Shown one piece after another: positions 1-11,100 of a stretch of 64,000 bases of DNA. A program made the translations under genes and the position numbers. The notes under the pieces are model-generated. The model was given only the letters and a program-made list of their open reading frames with translations. It made no database searches and was not told the DNA's origin. This stretch comes from Nematostella vectensis. Taxonomy: Eukaryota; Cnidaria; Anthozoa; Actiniaria; Edwardsiidae. How positions within the stretch are numbered: the stretch's first letter is position 1; each line of letters starts with the position of its first letter. The DNA is taken from contig NC_064039.1 in assembly GCF_932526225.1 (NCBI RefSeq), positions 5,469,001 through 5,533,000 of the forward strand, written 5' to 3'.

Positions 1-360
1 TGTTCCTTTACCCAATGAACCACAGAGATACCACCTTGTCCCAGCAGTCCATGCACCACAGGGAGGCCACCTTCTTCCTGCATGCACCACAGGGAGACCA
101 CCTTGTCCCAGCACTCCATGCACCACAGGGATACCGCCTTGTTCCTTTACCTAATAAACCACAGAGATACCACCTTGTCCCAGCAGTCAATGCACCACAG
201 GGAGGCCACCTTCTTCCTGCATGCACCACAGGGAGACCGCCTTGCCCCAGCACTCCATGCACCATAGCGAGGCCAACTTGTTCCTTCACCCCATGAACCA
301 CAGGAATACCACCTTGTTCCAGCACTCCATGCACCACAGGGAGACCACCTTATTCCTTAT
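1..360. repeat. Minisatellite upstream of NEK kinase exon
   Basis: Tandem degenerate units of roughly 30-35 bp alternate phrases such as CATGCACCACAGGGAGACC and ACCTTGTTCC. The array reaches to within about 20 bp of the splice acceptor at 379-381. ORFs crossing it on both strands are low-complexity by-products of the repeat and are not called as genes. Confidence 0.85.
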
Positions 361-381
361 TATTTCTTATATGTTTTTCAG

Positions 382-3300
382 ATCTCAAAACACAAAATAT
401 CTTCCTGACAAAGGACGACGTGGTCAAAATCGGGGACTTCGGAATCGCTCGGATTCTGGACAGCACTTGTGATCACGCGCGCACGACCGTGGGTACACCC
501 TACTACCTGTCTCCCGAGATATGCCAGCGGCAACCGTATCCTTGGTAACGGCGCTTGCCTGTACTTGCAGACGAAGCGGGGTTGCTTTAAGCGCAGAAAT
601 TAGCAATGTATCGCGTTTAGTTTTGATGGTGTCCATAATGGACATGAGTGGCATTTCCATCGTTGCATCTACAATTACGCGTCTTTAAAGTCTGTGAATC
701 CGACTTGCGTGACACTGTTGTTTTATTTTTGTTTTGAATGTTAAGAACTCCCATCATTTTGAAAAATATAACTTACCCAGCATTGTTTGATATTGTTGAA
801 ATATAATCGAGTCGCATTTATTGTAGGATGGTTTGAATTTCAGCATGATTCAAACGGATTTAATTCACATGCATGGGGTTTCATAGCCTTCAAAACCACG
901 CGTCACGCAAATCGAATCGACTGGCTTTAATGATTGAATTCGGTAGTTAAGTTTTAAGATGGTAATATTGCAATTTTATATGCAAGGTAAAAAAAGAGGC
1001 CGACGGAGGCTTTTTAACATGGATGCCTAAGTGCTTGATTGCTATTTGTGTTGCTTTCTTTTTTATTTGTGTTGCTTTTTTGTTGTTCGTTATTTGTCGT
1101 ATTTCTTGACATTCTCGTAGCTATAACAACAAGAGCGATATCTGGGCTTTAGGCTGCGTACTCTACGAACTTACCACACGCACGCATCCATTCACCGCAG
1201 ATAATTTGACCAACTTGGTAGTCAAGATTCTGCACGGAAATTACCCACCGATACCGAGGTAAATTCTTATATTGTATGGTGATTTTCCAGATTTACACAA
1301 CGTTACTAAGGTGAGATATTTTCTAAGGTAAGATATTTTTGCATTTAAAATTTTAAAGAAGGCCGATACGCCGCCATTTCATGCTCCCGCTAAATCCCGA
1401 GTCACACAAAGCACCCATTTCCATCGGGTAATTTTAGCGAGTAGCCTATATATTTTCAATCAAATATAAAAGCGTATAAGACTTCTATCGTAGATTGTTA
1501 TTTTGAAGTTTCCTCGCGAATAGCCGTCGTAGTTTCAGTTATAAACAATAACAAAGGAGAAGTTGATCGCAGGGTCGTAGCCAGGGGGGTGGCCCAGGGG
1601 GCCTACCCCCCCCCCCTTCTAGCAGCCAAAAATTTCAGTAAATGTATGAGATATTATCTAAAATACAGGAGAAAATGCCTTGAAAGGGTATTTTGGGGCC
1701 CTTCCTGTTAAAAAACCTGGCTACGCCGCTCGATCGACATTCCTGGATCGACATTCCTGAAAAGCTGCAAAATATTCGGGATTGGAGGAATTCGAATTTT
1801 TTTTTTACGGGAAAGTAAGTCTCAGATAATGTACATTTTGCCTAAAACGGTCTTCCCTTTCCCTGGAGCTGCACTTTAATCCTTTGTATATATATTTTGC
1901 TTTTTCTGACTCGACCCCCTTTTCAAGTTCATAGTACCCCAGGGCTGGAAATGGGGCAGACATTTTCCCTATCATATCAACGGTAAATATTTGCGACCGC
2001 ATGTGGTTTGTGGACACCTGCCTTTCCCTATTCTCCGAAGTAACCGGTGGGCTGATAGCTTATCACGCGTCTGTCCAAAGACTTGTCTAATTTCGTGACC
2101 GTTTTCTAAAGAGTTGTCACACGTTTAGCACTAGGAATAGAACATTACAAGTAGTGTGCGTAGTGCTTATTAAAATCCATTGAGAATGCAGCGATAACCT
2201 TGCGTAACCAATATACGGAGAGATGACCCTTCATGCAATTAGAGGACTTGCGAAAGATTACACTTCAAGGATTTATCAGCTAGCGTAATTGAGGTGAAAT
2301 TCTTTTCCGAGACGTACTGATTTCTATGCGTAGGGTAAGTTATTTGAAGTTATTGCATTATGCAGATTATAAAGGCACGATAATAGCGATTTCAATCTCA
2401 GTATTTGAGCACCCGAAACCTTTGGAAACACCTTTTGTTAGAATTAAGATTTTTGTTTTTGTAACCATGCAAACACTAGATAAAGAACTTGGATTATGAT
2501 ATCTGATAATTTCGGAAGTTAAGCGTTGACTTACTGAGTTCATTTAAATTCTTTTAATTCTCTGTGCATTATAATTCGCGCATTACAAGGGAAAAATAAA
2601 TAGTTATACAAAGCAGCAACTATTCTCTACCCTACTATTCTATACCCTTTCGCGTATAATCAGCGTCTTTAGGGTCTGAACAGCATTCGTCAAACTGAGA
2701 GTTTTAGTCATGTGAAAGGACCTAAAGTGTCCGGCATTTAGGGTCCCGAGAGTTTTCTTCACACAAAAGGTTCTGAGGGTGTCCGATAAGAAGAGATTTC
2801 CTAGGAAATGTGTTCATATAAAAGGTAAAGAGATTGTCCGGCTTATCGAGGGTCCCTAAGCTGTTGTTCAAGCAAATGTACGGAGAATGCCTGGAATATA
2901 GAGGGTTCCGAGGCGGTGAGTCCTTTAGAGGGTACCAAAATGGCTGTACGGTTTATCGAGGGTCCCAAGGCAGCGTTTTCATAGGGTAACGAGATTGCTC
3001 GGATATTGAGAGGTTACCGGGGCATTTTGCTCATATAAAGGGTTAGAGATTGTCGGGTATAAACAGGTTTTTGAGGCAGTGTGCTCTGTGAGTTTTAAGT
3101 GCCCGGCTTTGCTTTACTGTGCTGGATACATAACTCCTTTGTTGTTTACTTTCAGATTTTACGGTCCATTGCTTGAGGATTTAGTTGCGGTTATGCTAAA
3201 AATCAATCCTGCAGACAGACCGTCGGCAAAACAGCTTATTTATGTACCAGGGCTCACTCCATACATAGATAAGTATGCACTCGTCCAGCGAGACCGAGCA

Positions 3301-5970
3301 TCTAGCGTTTCTACTATCTCTTCTAACGCCCCCTTACAACACAAGGCCGACAGCGACACAAGCAACGACAAGAACAACAACGAAAACACTTGCAACGGCA
3401 ACAACAGCAACAGCGGCACTTGTAATAGCAGGAAGAAGAATAACAACGGCAATCTCAATAAGATAAATCAAGATGGAGAAAGGGGTGCACCGGGAAGACC
3501 TTTGTATCGTGCAAAGATGGTTTCTCGAAGCAGAAGTGCAGAAAGTGTCAAAGTTCAGACTTGTAAAACCGATAAGCCTCGCCGGGTCCATCAGCTCGAA
3601 CGAGTCAAGGCATCGAGTGTTTCTGACGAGTTACACAGAGAATCGCACCAGCGAACGCGCATGCATCATGACGTTATTCACCATGGTAACCAGCGGGCCA
3701 TGAGTGTCCCGGATGTATCGTCTGTTTCTTGTAAGATGGATGAAAAGGCAGTGCGTCATGGGAAGAGGAAGGGCGAAGAAGAGGTCAAGCTGACTAGAAG
3801 CAGGCTTGAGATTATGAAAGAACACGAGAGGCGAAGGCGAGGCTTGATAGGTGATGGGAAGGGTGGTGTGGGGCGCGATGAAGGTGATCCCTCGTCGGGA
3901 CAAGTAGCGGTTGTGAATGCGCAACAAGGGAGAGATCAGGGTACGGCATTTATTCATCGAGACAAAGGAAAAAGTCTTGCTACTTACGACGCTCTCAAGA
4001 TGGAACCCAAGAGGTACCACCCTCAGAGGGTCGGTGACTCACGCCCGCGATGTACAGCCGAGGGTGTCTCAGACATACCGCCTAACAACAATGATAAACA
4101 ATCAAGTGAGAAAGATTATGCAATCAGTACCGAGAAGACGCTGAATGAAGTCAACGCTAATCAGCTGCTTGCTCGAGATAAGTACGAGTCAAGTGCTGAC
4201 AGAATCCGTGATAAGTATAGCAACCAAATACCTGCTTTAACTAGTAACGATGGAAACGAGGTGATCCATGCTCCTCCTGAGGTAGTCCAAGAAGTACGTA
4301 ACGAAAACCACGTTTACTCAGGCAAAGATGGAAAAGGGGACATTCGAGAAACGAGTAACGGAGCACCTAGTCTTAGGGATAGAGAAGTTATTAAAGCAGA
4401 TATATGCCCCAGCACATCCGATACCCCTGGGAACATAGAGGTAAATCGCCATACCAACAAATGCTGTGCAAATATAGTTATTGACTGCATGAAAGGCGAA
4501 AGTTTATTTACTGCAGAGACTGAAAGTACGAGGGGTCGAAGGTCTAGGGATAAAGCGAACCGCGAAGAAAATATTTCACTTAATGACCTCAAAAAGGACC
4601 AGAACGTTAATAATCAAGAGATACAGGAACTTCCATCAGAGGAAGTAAAATTAGCTGTTCTCCCGAAAAGGACTGTGGGCAGTATACGTGCGCGCGCAAT
4701 GTCTGTACCGTACACACACGTCGCGCATGCTCGCAAGAGAGTACCGCTGGATGTGCCAAATCGTCAGACGAATCACAACTGTCGTAAGATCAGACACAAG
4801 TCCAGCGGTCACAAGCTCACATATGCAGACGCGAATAAGGAAAACGTGAGTGGCCTAGGAGTGGGGGGAGGGGGGAGTCGATATTTTCGAATTCTAAAAC
4901 GCTATACGATTGTCAACCCCCCTCCCTCCCAGGACACGCACACACACACCCACACTTTATCCAACCCCTCTCCCTGCACACAGCACGACCCCCAACACAC
5001 ACCTTGTCCAGACAGTTCGACAGACAGGAATACAGACAGACAGAATAAAATAAAATACCAGCTGGTATGGCACAGGAAGGGCACACAAGAGAGGTCGGCA
5101 GAAAGACAGACAGTTGTGACATATTTGTTTCATTTTCAGATTCCCTTAACTTCAAAAGGGTACCGCGTGAAATCGGTTGCTAAGGCAACCAGCAGGCCAG
5201 CTCCACTGAAGCCACGTGACAATCTCCAAACGGATACCATAGTCAACCCCACCGAGCCTTTCAAACGATTCCAAACTTATAAGGTCTCTCAGTTACGACG
5301 ACTGCCGATACTATCAACACCAGCCGAGTGTGAGGACCCTGAACAAATTAATGAGTTACCAAGTCTCACAGAGAAACAGCCAACCAAGCCAGTACCAAGA
5401 AGAGCCTCCGACTCGGGCCCAAGCAGGCGCGGCACACAGGGAACCAATAAGATGAAAACTCTAAAGGGAGTACATGTCGACAAGGCTAGACGTCGAGCTA
5501 AAAAGTTAACAGCTGCATGCGAAGTTGGTTCAACCAGAAAAGAATTTTCCCTAAAGCCTGATAAGCCGGTTTCAGTAAACGACACTAAGCCGGATGAGCC
5601 GAAATCTAGACAGCTTTGTTTTCAAGATAAGGGGAGTGTGTTTTGTGGATGTGCCAAGACGTGTAAAGCCAGCATAAGCTGTCAGCCGAAGTTCAAGTTC
5701 TGTGGGGAGACGCTACACCTGGATGCGACAGACGCGGGCTCTGCGTTCGCACACATGGAGGCCTTACGCGTCTTCCTTGAGGAGAGACTTGGTACTAAGC
5801 GCTTTGTGGAGGCATACCAGTATTTGATTGACAACTCGTCGGCGTGTGACGTCAGGGCGCGCACGCGCAGTGGTGCCAAGTCTGTGCTTGGGGAGGCGTA
5901 TGTTGACTACTTGCCGGTACTTGATCAACTCATAGCCTGCGAGGTAAATCACTTTGGTACTAAGGTATAG
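382..5970 (+). CDS. NEK1/3/5-like serine/threonine kinase, 3' part
   Basis: Partial gene; the kinase N-lobe and HRD motif lie left of the window. Exons: 382-535, 1121-1258, 3156-4845 and 5140 to 5943 or 5970. Exon 1 starts inside the DLK codon and encodes the DFG motif ([10 protein letters not shown]), activation loop ([13 protein letters not shown]) and, joined to exon 2, the NEK signature [17 protein letters not shown]. Exon 3 gives the end of the C-lobe ([18 protein letters not shown]) and then a long basic, Ser/Asn-rich tail. Exon 4 ends in a helical, conserved-looking region ([13 protein letters not shown]... [12 protein letters not shown]). NEK kinases act in cilia, centrosome and cell-cycle control; that role here is by family. 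Phases agree at every junction. The final codons VNHFGTKV plus stop lie within a minisatellite, and GAG|gtaaat at 5941-5946 is a strong donor, so a further exon may exist. No convincing next exon was found. Confidence 0.88.
1576..1725. repeat. Short TIR element remnant in NEK intron
   Basis: CGTAGCCAGG at 1576-1585 is matched by its reverse complement CCTGGCTACG at 1716-1725, with G- and C-rich stretches just inside. No coding capacity. The layout is that of a miniature inverted-repeat transposon. The rest of the 1.9 kb intron shows no gene. Confidence 0.6.
2640..3075. repeat. Degenerate ~60 bp tandem repeat in NEK intron
   Basis: Diverged units share phrases such as TTATCGAGGGTCCC, AGATTGTCCGG and CATATAAAGGGT. 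The array ends about 80 bp before the acceptor of the exon starting at 3156. It looks like an old, decayed minisatellite. Confidence 0.65.
4846..5139 (+). other. Frame-preserving intron (294 bp) inside the NEK tail
   Basis: GTGAGT donor at 4846 and TTTCATTTTCAG acceptor ending at 5139. It is exactly 98 codons long, in phase 0 and free of stop codons, so the open frame runs through it. Its translation is low-complexity (poly-Thr/His from a CACACA run, GGGG, many prolines), unlike the flanking tail. It is therefore called an intron that could be retained without a frame change. Confidence 0.75.
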
Positions 5971-6510
5971 CTGAGAACTAATAGCTCACAAGGTGAATAC
6001 CACTTTAGTACCAAGGTATATAGATGGGGACTAATAGCTCACGAGGTGAATATCACTTGAGTACCAAGGTATATAAATGGAGACTTATAGCTCACGAGGT
6101 GAATATCACTTTGTACCAAGGTATATAAATGGAGACTAATAGCTCACGAGGTGAATATCACTTTAGTACCAAGGTATATAGATGGAGACTAATAGCTCAC
6201 GAGGTGAATATCACTTTAGTACCAAGGTATATAAATGGAGACTAATAGCTTACGAGGTGAATATCACTTTAGTACCAAGGTATATAAATGGGGACTAATA
6301 GCTCACGAGGTAAATATCACTTGAGTACCAAGGTATATAAATGGGGACTAATAGCTCACGAGGTGAATATCACTTTAGTACCAAGGTATATAGATGGGGA
6401 CTAATAGCTTACGAGGTAACTATCACTTTTGTACCAAAGTATAGCTGGGGACTAATAGTTAACAAATGGGGAATAATAGCTCACGAGGTCAATCACTTTG
6501 ACACTATGGT
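5932..6510. repeat. Minisatellite carrying a splice-donor-like sequence at the NEK 3' end
   Basis: About ten units of 57-58 bp. Each has the form ATAGCTCACGAGGTGAATAT followed by CACTTTAGTACCAAGGTATA and a short spacer. The first unit begins in coding sequence (ATAGCCTGCGAG|gtaaat), so each unit copies the last coding bases plus a GAG|GT(G/A)AAT donor-like site. The annotated stop codon at 5968-5970 lies in the first unit. Confidence 0.88.
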
Positions 6511-6521
6511 ATAGTTAATAT

Positions 6522-6527
6522 AATAAA
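6522..6527 (+). terminator. Candidate poly(A) signal of the NEK gene
   Basis: AATAAA just beyond the minisatellite. A second cluster of AATAAA motifs lies at about 7098-7117. Either could end the NEK transcript. Confidence 0.4.
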
Positions 6528-7748
6528 GCATTGGTGTATTTAAAAGGCTGGACATATGGAGGGTAATCACCATAGAAATCTATTAGAAAGTATTTATCAG
6601 AGTATTTTGTTATCGATGAAGTTTATATTAAAGTTTGCAGAAAAAATTAATTTGAATCCTTTTTTCCTGCAACAGACAAGAGGGGTTTTGGCGGGATTTG
6701 AGTTGTTTTTGCTACCCCGAAGAAAAATGCGGCTGTATTCTTTATTCTGCGGCTGAAACCCAGATTAAATACATGACATCAACCCAAGACAATTAACACG
6801 CTAAACCATCAAGACTTCTAAGTATACCCGTATATTTTTATAGCATCCGACACCTTTAAGGGTCCGTCGAATATCCCTCTCTCTAGCTCCGCTATGTTCG
6901 AGCCCTTAATTGATCTGTCAAGCACACCAAACCGCACACCAAAAGTTTTTAAGGAAATGCGTTGCCCAACTTGTCGTCCATTCTTTATCAATCTGCCGCT
7001 TCTCCTTCTATCATAACTCGGATGTTGTAGGTTTGACGGGACGATTTGTCGTGAGAGAGACTCTATGTGTCTCCTCCACGCAGTGCTTCATGGGTATAAA
7101 ATAAATAATAAAATAAACGTGAACCAAAACATAGCCTGCTAGCCGGCTGTCGTAGTGGGTTATTCGGCTAGCAGGCTAATCAAAACAAAGACAGGTTGGT
7201 AAAGCTTTAGCATTCTTGTTTATGTGCCTGTAAACGTCCACATCGCGTTCAGAGACCAGGATTCAGCCATTCAAACGTTACCCATGAACCACTGCGGGTA
7301 ATGATACCTTGATTCGCGGGTGCAAGCTTAATTTTTTTGTCCTAGCGAAAAGCTCGCGAAATTAAAGAGACACTGGGTTCCCGTGATAATATTATAAGCA
7401 AACACAAAAGTCGAATTATTGAGGATTTTTAAAGTAACTGTCGAGGTTTTACAAATAATTTAGCATTCTCGGATAATGCAAAGGCATATTCTTGTGTAAT
7501 TATTACGAGGAGACATTATGCGTCCACAAAGGGATCCTGCGCGATGACCACAAATACAGAGTCGCTTTAGTTATGCCATAGTTCTATACCTGCGGCTGGC
7601 TCAGGTTCTTTAATAAAGTTGCGTTCTGATCGTACACAGGTAGCCCAGCGACCTCCATCTACAAAATCCCGAGCACAAGTAAAGCAGTTATATTGAATAG
7701 CAATTTCAAAATGTTGGACATAAAAAAGACAAGGCAACATCAGACCCA
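6528..7748. other. Region between two convergent genes
   Basis: No gene recognised. Short ORFs here have no family features. The one structural feature is a perfect 14-bp inverted repeat at 7132-7145 and 7165-7178 (TAGCCTGCTAGCCG) with a 19-bp loop, probably the scar of a small inverted-repeat element. Confidence 0.6.
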
Positions 7749-7754
7749 TTTATT
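7749..7754 (-). terminator. Candidate poly(A) signal of the ammonium transporter gene
   Basis: TTTATT on the + strand, AATAAA on the minus strand, about 430 bp beyond the transporter stop codon at 8182-8184. It would give a 3' UTR of about 0.4 kb. Confidence 0.35.
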
Positions 7755-8181
7755 TTTTTAAGCATTTACAAGTGACACAGCCGTCGTTATACAGAGTTTA
7801 TCAACAGTAACATTGGAAAATATAATGATTGATTACTTCTGTGAGCTTATTTACATTGCTTCATTGTGTGATCAAAATACATAGGATATTCAAGTTTTCT
7901 TGAGAAGATTTCGCCCACTAATGGCACATGCTCTACGTAACCCATTTTAACTTTGAACACTGGGAAAATTGAATATCCATAATAGGACAACAAACCTAGC
8001 CCAAAACATGTCGAAAAAAATTCGCTATGCTATGCTGTACATTTGCTGGAATTTTCTACAAGACCATGTTGACTTTTCTTTGTGTGTTACTAACCGTCGA
8101 AACGTCTATCGACTGTTGAAGTAATCTAGAAGCGTGTGTTATTACGTATTCTATGTGTCGTTCCCGTACTGTTGAAGTACT

Positions 8182-11100
8182 CTAGAAACCCGTGTTGACT
8201 CTCCCGGGAGGGCTGCTATCGCCGTTGGTGCGTTTGTCTCCGTCTAGTTTCCCGATAGCAATCGCTTCGACCGGTCCCTGCTCGGAAGAGTTCCCATTCA
8301 CGTGCCTCGATTTGTCGACAAAGCCGCCGGGGCCAAGCTGGTACTCCTCCATGTTCCACCCATCGCCGTAACTTACCACGGGGTAAGCGGGCTCGCCGTG
8401 CTTGGGGATGTCGAGACCTGAAAAGAAATGTTTTGAGATGAAAATTATAGTTACTGGGTAGTAATCTTGAAATGTTTTTGGTCTGATGATGATAATCATA
8501 ATTGATCGTTAGTTTATAATTGATTATTAAAGTGATCCATATCTGGATGATTAAGAAGAAAAGAATAAGGATAAAATGATGTTAAAGGAGCTGATAACAG
8601 TGACTTGATGTCGTTGAAATATTAATGAAAACGACGATGTTGATATTTTTAATTGATTAAAATGAAGGTAGTTCTTATGATAATTACGTCAATGGTGATT
8701 ATAATGATGACGATGATGTGGATGATGGTGGAACGATGACGATTATGAGGTCCATAACAGGTAACAATAAAGTCTTACCTTTCCTTTCAATGTCTTCAGG
8801 AACTCGCAACTTCCCAATTAAATGGCAAAACCCGAACATAAGTGCGGCGCAGCCTGCAGACCAGGCCATGATGGCCAACAGACCTACGATGTTCCAGGCC
8901 CAAGCGTAGAACGAGTATTTATTCCACCGGTAGAGAATCCCTGTTTTGTAGTTAAACAATGGAACGGCCAAAACTCCCCATACTCCACCGCCCATATGCA
9001 CTGAAGTGAGATAAAGTATTCGTTAATTTATTGTCTTTACCCGAACACGGGGAGAATACAGTTCACCTTTGATTGCCGAATCATATTAACGATGCAATTC
9101 CTTTTTCAGAATTATTACGAGCCGTGCTCGAGTATGTGATATAGGTCGTTAATGGTTAATGGACAAGTAGTCCATTGTTAGGACTCGCTTCTTCATTTCC
9201 CCTTTCGGGTGCGCGTTTGAGGCGAAATCCGTGTATCCAAGTCAAGTTTCATGTATAATTTGCTAGTATTACTTACCAGGGCAAGAGTCAAGAGGGTCAT
9301 CAATTTTCATCTTCAGTATTGCCGCGCTCCAGAGTACGTACGTCATTCCACCGAGGATACCGATGACAAGCGCGCAATACGGGTACACTGCGTTACATCC
9401 AGCGCAGATCGAGACCTTACAGGAAAACAAAGATAGTCATTGCACAGATGGCGGCCTCACAGGAAAACAGAGATAGTCATAACAAGCAGAGATGGCGACC
9501 TCACAGGAAAACAGGGATAGTCATAACCAGCACAGATGGCGACCTCTCAGGAAAACAAAGATAGTCATAACCAGCATAGATGGCGACCTTACAGGGAAAC
9601 AGAGATAGTCATAACCAGCACAGATGGCGACTTTACAGCATATTGATACACTCGAGTAATTCTTTATACATAGTTTTATACTAGTACTGTAATGTAATTT
9701 AATGTGATTTACCATTCCTGTTAGCCCGCCATTGATAGTCGTCAACAGACTCCAGTTCTTTCCCGCCCCGGGTACAATTCTCTTAATAAAAAGCGCAGTT
9801 ACCGCACCACCAGCACCTGAAAAACAACAAAGGCTTATAAAAAAGTTGTGTCAGACCAGCAACATCCGAACGTGCACGGAAGCGTAAAGCTGCAAGGAGC
9901 TCGAATTTAGCCCTGTGCAAACTGCGCCAGCACCGGCCAGCATTGCTGGCGAATTTTTGCTCGACTGTCTACAAGACAGGAAATGTCAGAAAGTCCATTT
10001 CCCATTTTGACATTTCCTCTGTCCTATAGTCAGTCAAGCGAAAATTTGCCAGCAATGCTGGTAGGTACTGGCGCAGTTTGCAACGGGCTTTAGCATTTAA
10101 TATAAGCCCTTGATCTTGTTTCTACCTTAGCAAATAATGATGGTTTAGTTTATAGCACAAATAGTCCCGCACTCTATTACTATGAAACCTGTGTGTTTTC
10201 ACGTTTTGTTTTCATAAGGAAATAGCTAAACTATATTGCGCATCAAATACTAAATGCGGGTGTCAGGCTGACGAGGATATTATTCACCGGCGATGATAGT
10301 GTTGACGACAGATAAAGCAACAGCCTCCGCGTCTCCGGCCTGCGACATCTGGGCTTGAGACCCGCCGTTGAAGGCGAGAAACCCCATGAACAAGATGAAC
10401 CCTCCCAAGGCAGTCATCTGTGAATGGAGAAAGGACTGCTTAGAACTACCTAAGTTTATAATAATGCTGTAAGACGATATAACCTAACTCAAAGCGGTCA
10501 TCTGTGGATAGAGAGGAACTTAGAACTGCTAATGTGAAAATAATGTTGAGAGTCTAGACGATATAATAGAAAATAGAATAAAAGATAATAGAATATAAAT
10601 GAAATAAGCCCCCCCTCCCATCCCCTCTAAATAATCTCAACAAATGCACCACCTGAACGTTGTAAATTTTGCTCGCATTGACATGCTCACATTACGACAC
10701 GGGCCTGTTTATTATTCCTTCAACTTCTTTATCCATATTAGCACAAGTTTTGTTCTCAGTCCATTCAAAAGCTGGTATTTTTCGGCGATGTAAAATAAGC
10801 GCTCCCTCTCCAATAAGCGCTCCCTCTCCAATAAGCGCTCCATCTCCAATAAGCGCCCGCCTAAAAAGCCGAAAAAATAAATAAGCCCCGGGCGCTTATT
10901 TGAATCATTACGATAATCCAAGCATTCATCTGTGGATAGAGAGGGATAACAACTATGTGCTTAGTTGAAATGAATTATTACAACATACGGGCACTGTGTG
11001 TCCGGGGATTGTGACGGGCTTTCCATTCACAAAACGGCCAATCCTGGGTCCGAGTATGGCGGCGCCGACTAGTGCGCATGTCCCTCCAACAACATGAACA

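Noticed and set aside
3631-4020. 129-codon minus-strand ORF opposite the NEK exon
   Set aside because: It is antisense to a well-supported exon, with no domain or splice context.
6556-6756. Possible final NEK exon starting at an AG near 6676 (TRGVLAGFELF)
   Set aside because: The acceptor is plausible and in phase, but there is no similarity or conservation to support it.
8699-8760. GATGATG-rich stretch as a coding or regulatory element
   Set aside because: It is simple low-complexity sequence within an AMT intron.
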